NCBI GenBank assembly: GCA_963691705.1
Contig: OY829541.1
Coordinates: forward strand, 57,397,931 to 57,461,930
Length of the DNA stretch: 64,000 bases
Origin: Viola odorata
Taxonomy: Eukaryota > Streptophyta > Magnoliopsida > Malpighiales > Violaceae
Reading direction: 5' to 3'
The notes beneath the pieces were generated by a model. The model did no database searches. It saw only the letters and a program-made list of their open reading frames with translations, and was not told the DNA's origin. A program made the translations under genes and the position numbers. Every line of letters begins with the position of its first letter. Positions within the stretch are counted from its first letter, which is position 1. Below are positions 60,357 to 64,000 of the stretch, piece by piece.

Positions 60357-62120
60357 TTAGTTAGTTCTAGGAACCCAAACTTGTTTGGGTCCTTTCTTAG
60401 CAAATGCACTTCTTTGTGCCCACATTTGTTTTGCATAAACATCATCTCTACGAATATAGCAAAAGTAAGACAAATGACCATTTCTCTTGCAATAGCTACA
60501 TTTGTATAAAGGTCTATCATGTGAGTGATTAGAGGAGCTAGCATTGTTATAATTTTTAGCCTTAACAAAAGTAGTTTTAGCCTTGCTTATGCTAGTAGAA
60601 TTATTAAAACCAATACCACTTCTATCACTTCTAATCTTTTGATCCTTTAAACAATCTTGTTGAGTTTTAGCACTTTGAATGAATTTAGCTAAAGTAGCTT
60701 CAAGAACATTAATCTTTTCATTCAAAAGAGCTATTTCTTTACTAGAGTTTGCACACATTTTACAAATAGCATTTTCATTTTTGAGTTTAGTGCATGCATC
60801 TTCAAGTAATTTGTTTTCACTAGTTAACCCTTTGTTTAGCTCTTCTAGCCCACTAATGTCATTTTTGAGGTTATCTAGTTCCTTAGCCATTTTAGCATTT
60901 TTTCTACACATATCTTGAAATTGTGTACCAAGATCATTAAAAGCATTTTGCAATTCATCAAAAGAATAATCATTTTCACTTACCGAATCATTGTCGCTAT
61001 CTTCCTTAGCCATGAGGGAGAATTCGGTTTCTTCATCGGAAGAGTCATCTTCATTTGCAAGGAAGCATATGTTGGATATCTCTTCTTCTTCTTCCGATTG
61101 GGATTGAGTGCTTTCTTCTTCACTCTCATCATCATCCCAAGTTGTGGCTTTTAGAGCTTTCTTCAGATATCTACGGGAATTTTTCCCATCCTTAGAACCT
61201 CTTTTCTCAAACTTTTTCTTCTTTTCAAGGTTGGGACATTCACTCTTGACATGCCCTGGCTTTTCACATCCAAAACAAACAACACTATCATTTTTAAACT
61301 TAGATTTAGAAGTGTTAGAATGCTCACCTTGATACCTTTGCTTCTTCTCATTGTTGTGCCAAAATTTCTTGAAGTTTCTAGCAAAAAGGGCCAAGGACTC
61401 AATGTCTTCTTCATTCCCTTGAGCCTTGCTAACAAATGCTACATTGTTGCTCTTTACTTTTTGCACTTCCGGTTCACCCATATTGAGTTTGTACTCAAAT
61501 GCCGTAAGAGAGCCAACAAGTTGAGAGAAGGTAGGTTTCTTTTCTAGCTCATCAAAAATAGAAGTCTTGGCATTCCAAGAGTTAGGTAAAATGCTAAGGA
61601 GTTTTCTTACCATCTCCTCATCACTAGGAGTCCAACCAAGAGTTCCCATAGTATTACAAATGTTTTGAATCCTAGTGCTTAAATCATAAATGGTCTCACC
61701 ACTTTTCATACCTAGTAGTTCATATTCACGTTTGAGTGTGTTGAGCCTAATTGTTCTCACTTGAGGAGTACCTTCATGAGCTGTCTCCAAAGTCTCCCAA
61801 ACATCTTTGGACAATTTGCAAGCACTAACACGATTAAATTCGTTTTGAGAAATTGAACAAAATAAAGCATACCTTGCCTTGTCTTCACTTTGTTTTCTTG
61901 CAATTGATCCGGCTGACCACTTATCAAAAGGAAGAGGTTTTGTTGATCCATCTTCAGCCGGTGGTTCCATGGGAGTTGCAAATCCATGTAACACACAATC
62001 TAGCATGATTTGATCTTGTCCTCCTAGGAAGGCTATCATCTTTGTCTTCCATTGTAAGTAGTTGTTTCCATCAAGAAATGGTGCACGGTTGAGAGCACAA
62101 TATAATCCCTCTTGAGCCAT
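60357..62120 (-). CDS. gag: Sirevirus Gag protein, intact, 587 aa
   Basis: It is the counterpart of the 619-aa Gag at 8764-10623, very similar over the first 230 residues (LDGNNYLQWKTKMIAFLGGQ, LNTLKREYELLGMKSGE). CCHC knuckle 1 is CFGCEKPGHVKSEC. An acidic Ser/Glu-rich stretch and a coiled-coil-like region follow. Knuckle 2 is CSYCKRNGHLSYFC. The C-terminus GPKQVWVPRTN is followed by TAA at 60357-60359. The middle differs from the gag-only copy by several indels, while the ends are conserved. It should form the particle and package RNA, possibly also RNA of the gag-only relative. Confidence 0.94.
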   Translation of the reverse strand: MAQEGLYCALNRAPFLDGNNYLQWKTKMIAFLGGQDQIMLDCVLHGFATPMEPPAEDGSTKPLPFDKWSAGSIARKQSEDKARYALFCSISQNEFNRVSACKLSKDVWETLETAHEGTPQVRTIRLNTLKREYELLGMKSGETIYDLSTRIQNICNTMGTLGWTPSDEEMVRKLLSILPNSWNAKTSIFDELEKKPTFSQLVGSLTAFEYKLNMGEPEVQKVKSNNVAFVSKAQGNEEDIESLALFARNFKKFWHNNEKKQRYQGEHSNTSKSKFKNDSVVCFGCEKPGHVKSECPNLEKKKKFEKRGSKDGKNSRRYLKKALKATTWDDDESEEESTQSQSEEEEEISNICFLANEDDSSDEETEFSLMAKEDSDNDSVSENDYSFDELQNAFNDLGTQFQDMCRKNAKMAKELDNLKNDISGLEELNKGLTSENKLLEDACTKLKNENAICKMCANSSKEIALLNEKINVLEATLAKFIQSAKTQQDCLKDQKIRSDRSGIGFNNSTSISKAKTTFVKAKNYNNASSSNHSHDRPLYKCSYCKRNGHLSYFCYIRRDDVYAKQMWAQRSAFAKKGPKQVWVPRTN

Positions 62121-62161
62121 TTGATCTTTTACTTGAGGTGATTAAACCTACAAAACAAGTA

Positions 62162-62179
62162 CCTTGCTCCGCTACCAAT
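62162..62179 (-). promoter_or_regulatory. Primer binding site of the full-length Sirevirus
   Basis: The minus strand reads ATTGGTAGCGGAGCAAGG directly after the 5' LTR. It is identical to the site in the gag-only element. Confidence 0.65.
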
Positions 62180-63183
62180 TGATAAACGGCCTAGAGGGGG
62201 GGTGAATAGGCAAATAAAATCTTAACACAAAGAGTAAGGAATTAAGAGTGCGGAAATAGAAAGTAAAAACACAAGGAGTTATAGTGGTTCCAATTCCTCA
62301 ATGAATTGTACTCCACTACCTAAGAGCTTCACCCTTAGGATTTTGAATAACGAACACTTCGTTATTTACCTTGAGTTTTTACGGGTTCAACTCAAACCTT
62401 ACACCTTGGTTTTTGCGGGCTCAACCAATAAACCTTACACCTTGGTTTTTGCGGGCTCAACCAATAAACCTTACAAGTGATTTTTCCGGGCTCAATCACA
62501 ACCTATCACAATCAATAAACTTGACAAGAGAATTGGGAAATGGCAACACAAATTGGTGTACAAATAAACTATGTATGATTTAATAATCAACACCAATAAA
62601 TGAACAATATTACCTCAAGAAGAAAGCGATCCAAACTCGAATTGAAAGACGCAAGAATGGTTGAAAACCGATATGTGAAGCTTGCGTTGTAAAACTTTGA
62701 TTAAGAGAGTTTGTAAATGTAATTTGTATATGTGGAACTTGTAAATGCTTTCTTGTTTGTAAAAATTGTTGTTCTTACAAACTCATATTAGATGAGTATT
62801 TATAAGAGCCAAAAACTAGCCGTTATGAATTTGAAAAAACTAGCCGTTATGTATTTAATACCAAATACTAGCCGTTATGTATTTAATACAAAAATACTAG
62901 CCGTTATGTATTAAATACAAAAATACTTATTTTTAAATCTTTTGACACTTTCTCTTGAGGTATTATCGAACATAAATCAAGTGCTAATTAGAAACATACT
63001 TACACGTTTAATTTGCTCTAATATACACTTGATTCTTCGAGCTTGCGATAATTGATTCGTTGCTTCTTTTTGTTGTCTCGTCGCAAACTACAAATACTTT
63101 AACTTAAAATTGCGTTAGTATATTAATTAATTTGTGTGTCCTTAATTCATCAAAACAAGATTTAATGAGCCCTTGGGCCAACA
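62180..63183 (-). repeat. 5' LTR (element sense) of the full-length Sirevirus
   Basis: It is 1004 bp and appears identical to 55220-56223 (offset 6960). The TATA box lies at 62796-62804, with U3 repeats at about 62816-62926. Confidence 0.93.
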
Positions 63184-64000
63184 GTGGGCAGTTGCAACGA
63201 GTCGATTGCGAAGCAACTGCATAAACCAATAGAAATGCTGAATTATATCCATAGACTTGGTACTATTCTACACCATAAACCAGCTTAGTGGTCTAAAACA
63301 TATTGTTACCTGGTGTTTAAGTGTAGCCAAGCTCTTCGTATGCATTGGGGATTGCGGGATGACTCCATTTGAAGGAGGAATTCCAAGAAGACCACACATT
63401 AAGGTCTAACATGGAGAAGAACGAATGTCAAGACCTTAAATTGGAAAATGTCACTAGAATGGGACTAGATAGATGTGAACATATTACCAAGAACCCTACA
63501 AGAAGCAAGTCATAGTGGTAAGAAGATGGTTTTCTGAGATTGAACTCTTTCTGCTGAGCAAGTTGCGACGCGACACTATGGTCGAAATAGTAAAGAACTG
63601 CAATCATTGTGGCAGGAACGAAAGCTCCAATTATGTAGAAGATGGGAACATTGAGCATGTCCTGTCACATAATTAAGTTAATTAATTACTAACAGTCATC
63701 ATTATGGCACTAATAATTAGAAGTGTTAATTAAAAAATAAGAACATACTTTAATGACAGTCCAGTTCTCATAAGCACCAGGTGACCATGGATTTGGGCTG
63801 AAAAGACGGCGAGGGATCCCTTTAGGAACATCTCCGGCTGGGATGTAGGAAACGGCTGTCCAAACAAGGACCATGAGGGGGACACCATAGTCTGCTATCA
63901 AACTCCTTAGCCAACCTGTCAAAGATACTTTAAGTTTCGTTTAAGGGATCCTAATCAAAGCAGATGAAGGTTCTTGAGATTTTCTTGTTTTAAAAAAGAA

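Larger units (their letters stand above)
55220..63183 (-). mobile_element. Complete Sirevirus-type Copia retrotransposon
   Basis: The LTRs are 1004 bp each (55220-56223 and 62180-63183) with no difference noticed, and the target duplication is GTGGG (55215-55219 and 63184-63188). The minus-strand order is 5' LTR, Met-tRNA-like primer site (62162-62179), gag, two in-frame stops, pol, about 1 kb of non-coding DNA, five PPT boxes and 3' LTR. Gag and pol are both open. It sits inside an exon of the BOR gene in the same orientation. It is close kin of the gag-only element at 7549-13465: same primer-site variant, matching TATA context, similar Gag and shared LTR termini. Confidence 0.95.
53942..64000 (-). 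pseudogene. BOR1-like: BOR1-type boron transporter, split by a Sirevirus; 5' end outside the window
   Basis: BOR1 exports borate across the plasma membrane, mainly for xylem loading. The exons (minus strand) are 63749-63915, 63488-63661, 63310-63405, 63184-63216 continuing at 55113-55214, 54695-55014, 54333-54600 and 53942-54238. Characteristic stretches are [75 protein letters not shown] and [17 protein letters not shown]. All junctions are GT-AG and every visible exon stays in frame. The only lesion seen is the 7964-bp Sirevirus (TSD GTGGG) after codons for LVATAH. Just beyond it are the Tyr motifs YGNM and YRQM, spaced as in the BOR1 sorting signals. The C-terminal tail (DEVITRSRGEFRHTSSPK) fits the BOR1/BOR2 clade. 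It is probably a recent loss-of-function allele. Confidence 0.92.

Overview
This is a window of nuclear DNA from a flowering plant, very probably a eudicot. The signs are spliced genes with GT-AG introns of roughly 70-1000 bp, AT-rich intergenic DNA, plant gene families (shaggy-like kinase, GH28 pectinase, NIMIN-type proteins, BOR boron transporter) and plant transposon lineages (Athila, Sirevirus, plant LINE, hAT, Stowaway). The species cannot be named from the sequence alone. Retrotransposons make up well over a third of the window.

Left third (1-17.6 kb). A LINE remnant (1-1160) is followed by two broken, adjacent pectin-methylesterase/invertase-inhibitor-like genes. The first is the bottom of a four-level nest. 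The gene is cut by a solo LTR (TSD ATGAT), the LTR by a LINE (11-bp TSD), and the LINE by a pol-deleted, gag-only Sirevirus (7549-13465, TSD TCCTT). The second inhibitor-like copy is cut by a 744-bp hAT element (8-bp TSD). The gag-only Sirevirus carries an unexpected 56-codon ORF (11467-11637) for one membrane segment plus a cysteine-rich tail.

17.6-29.5 kb holds an apparently complete Athila-type Ty3/gypsy element on the minus strand (TSD GAAAT). It has a tRNA-Asp primer site and one uninterrupted 1851-aa gag-pol. Its LTRs look almost identical and differ mainly by one 24-bp repeat unit. A quasi-palindromic word related to TTCGGGGTCCCGAA recurs throughout it.

Middle (30.5-39.7 kb). Two intact host genes lie here: a 12-coding-exon GSK3/shaggy-like kinase (410 aa) and a 6-coding-exon polygalacturonase-like GH28 enzyme (464 aa).

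39.7-53 kb. Gene-poor DNA with several MITEs, one likely solo LTR with heat-shock-element-like repeats, and three tandem NIMIN/NRR-like genes. These encode small acidic proteins with an NPR1-binding-like helix and a C-terminal EAR (LxLxL) repressor motif. The middle copy has five TGACG cores upstream, which is the site class bound by the TGA factors that partner NPR1.

Right end (53.9-64 kb). A BOR1-type boron transporter gene on the minus strand runs off the window edge. One of its exons is split by a complete Sirevirus (55220-63183, TSD GTGGG) with intact gag and pol ORFs. All visible BOR exons are otherwise in frame, so the disruption looks recent. This Sirevirus is a close relative of the gag-only element at 7.5-13.5 kb, so the window holds both a likely helper and its likely parasite.
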